Shown here: positions 59,001 through 62,000 of the stretch, piece after piece | How positions within the stretch are numbered: the first letter of the stretch is position 1 | Layout: every line of letters starts with the position of its first letter | DNA from: an uncultured Acidimicrobiales bacterium | GTDB taxonomy: Bacteria; Actinomycetota; Acidimicrobiia; Acidimicrobiales; Hopanoidiivorantaceae | Direction of reading: 5' to 3' | NCBI GenBank assembly: GCA_958295755.1 | Contig: OY282367.1 | Location: 140,294 to 204,293 of the forward strand | DNA: 64,000 nucleotides | Position numbers and translations under genes: made by a program | The notes under the pieces: generated by a model | Told to the model about the DNA's origin: nothing | Seen by the model: the letters and a program-made list of their open reading frames with translations, nothing else | Database searches by the model: none

Positions 59001-62000
59001 TGGGGTTACTCATAGTGGTTCTAGTTGTGTTTTCACTGTGGATCCGATTGATACTCTCGCGTCTGGCTCTCAGGGTGATACTTCCTTTACTGTGCCGCTG
59101 ACTTCTACTGGCGGCCACACCCTAAATGCCACCTTCACCGTAAACATTGGCCCTGATTCAACTATTTCTTATACCGCGCCGTCTGGTTTGGAGATAGGGC
59201 GGAACTTTACTCTTGAGATTGATGTGTCAGATCATGCTACTGAGGCCAGCTCGTCTGCTTATGTGGTGTCTTGTGGTGATGCAACAGGAGTAGATAACAC
59301 CAAGTTAACTTCGGTTTCTCATACGGGTTCTAGTTGTACCTTCACTGTGGATCCGATTGATACTCTGGGTAGTAGCTTGCAGGGTGTCACTTCCTTTACT
59401 GTGCCGCTTAGCTCTACTGGTGGCCATAGTATTTCTGCTTCTTTCACGGTAAATATTGGCCCAGATTCAGCTGTTACGGTTAGTCCGCCTTCTGCTATTG
59501 CTTTGGCTGCTAGCCGTTCCCGCACGGTTGATTTTTCTGGTTATGCTTCTGATGCTGGCGGCTACACGGTTTCCTGTGGTACTCCTACTACCGCATCCAG
59601 TTTGATTACTATTAGCACTCCAACTGGTTGTAGTGTTGCTATCACTGCTGGTGCTAGCACGGGCACAGCTACTGTTTCAGTGGTGTTTACTTCTACCGGT
59701 GGTGCTACAGCTACGGGTTCGTTTAGCTTTGATGTGGGTGCTGCTTCTAACATCGTGTTCGGCGCGCCTACTGGTTTGAAGGTTGCTACTAACCGCACGA
59801 GAGTAATCAATGCGCTAGATCACGCCACAGACGGCGGCTACACGATTACTTGTGGCACTGCGACTGCTATAGATACCACAGAGTTGCAGTCAGTTACGCG
59901 TATCACTTCTGGTGCTGGTTGTTCATTTACTATCACGCCGAAGGCTGTTCAGGGCACTGCTAGCTTTACTGTGCCACTTACTTCTGATGGTGGCGATACT
60001 GAAAATGCGGTGTTTGCTATTGAGGTTGGTCCGGCTTCAACTCTCAACTATTCTCCGCCGTCTGGGTTGAGTGTCGCTCGTAATCGCACTCTTAGTATTG
60101 ATGCGCTGGATCGTATTACTGAAGATGCTGCCTATACAGTTACTTGTGCTGATGCAACAGGAGTAGATACTTCTAAGTTCACAGCTGCGCGGACTACTTC
60201 TGGTGATGGTTGTACTTTCACGGTGGATCCTGTAGATACTCTCACTCCAAGTAATCAGGGTAATGTGACTTTCACAGTTACCTTCACTTCTAGTGGGGGT
60301 ACTGATTCTGCTTCTAGCATTGTCGGCACCTTTACTGTAAACATCGGCCCCGATTCAACTATTACTTATAGTGCGCCGACGGGGTTGAAGGTTGGGCGTA
60401 ACCGCACTTTGGTAATTGATGTGTTGGATTATGCTAGTGAGGTTAGCTCGTCTGGTTATAGCATTTCTTGTGGTGATGCTACTGGTGTGGATAACACCAA
60501 ACTGACTGGTGTTACTCGTTCTAGTTGTACCTTTACTGTAGATCCCATTGATACTCTTGTTAGTGGCTCACAGGGTGATACTACCTTCACTGTGCCCCTT
60601 AGCTCTACTGGTGGTCATAGTTTGGATGCTTCTTTCACGGTAAATGTTGGCCCCGATTCAGCTATTGTTGTTGATTCGTCTAGTTCTATTGCTTTGGCTG
60701 CTAGCCGTTCCCTCACGGTTGATTTCTCAGATTACGCCACAGATGGCAACTATACCGTTTCTTGTGGCACTCCTACTACTTCGTCGTCTTTGATTACTAT
60801 TGGCACGCCTAATGGTTGTAGTGTTGCTATTACTGCTGGTGCTAGCACTGGTCAAGCTACTGTTTCTGTGGCCTATACCTCAGATGGTGGTGCTACGGCT
60901 ACGGGTTCGTTTACCTTTGATGTGGGTGCTGCTTCTATTATCGTCTTTACCGCTCCCGTAGGGTTGAAGGTTGGTACTAACCGCACGAGAGTTATTGATG
61001 TGTTAGATTATGCCACAGACGGCGGCTACACCATTACTTGTGGCACTGCGACTGCTATAGATACCACAGAGCTGCAGTCAGTTACGCGTATCACTTCTGG
61101 TGATGGTTGCTCGTTTACTATTACGCCTAAAGCCGTTACAGGCACTGCTAGCTTTACTGTGCCACTTACTTCAGATGGTGGCGATACTGAAAATGCGGTG
61201 TTTTCTATAGAGGTTGGCCCGGCTTCTACTGTTACCTATAGCGCACCTACTGGGTTGTTGGTGGGGCGTAATCGTACCTTAAGCATTGATGCTTCTGGTT
61301 ATGCGTCTGATTCTGGTAGCGGCTATGTGATTTCATGTTCTGATGCTGCTTCTGTTCATTCCAGGCTTTCTTCTGTTGCTAGAGCTACTAATAGCTGTTC
61401 TTATACCATCACACCAACAAGTTCTGCCACAGCAGGTAATGCTACATTTACAGTTACCTTCACTTCCGATGGTGGCCATTCTGTGGATGGGGTGATTACT
61501 GTTGAGATCGGCCCTGACAGCACTATTACATATAGTGCGCCGTCTGGTTTGGAGATAGGTCGTAACCTGACCCTTGAGATTGATGTGACAGATCACGCTA
61601 CTGAGGCGAATCCGTCTAGCTATGCGATTTCTTGTGGTGATGCTACCGGTGTGGATAACACCAGGTTGGTTGGGGTTTCTCATACGGGTTCTAGTTGTAC
61701 CTTCACTGTTGACCCCATTGATACTCTGGTTAGTAGCTTGCAGGGTGCCACTACTTTCACTGTGCCGGTTAGCTCTACTGGTGGCCATAGTATTTCTGCT
61801 TCTTTCACGGTCAATATTGGCCCAGACTCAAGCATTACGGTTAGTCCGCCTTCTGCTATTGCTGTGGCTGCTAGCCGTTCCCGCACGGTTGATTTCTCAA
61901 GCTATGCCACTGATGCTGGCAACTATACCGTTTCTTGTGGCACTCCCACAACTTCTTCGTCTCTGATTTCTATTGGCAGTCCTAGTGGTTGTAGTGTTGC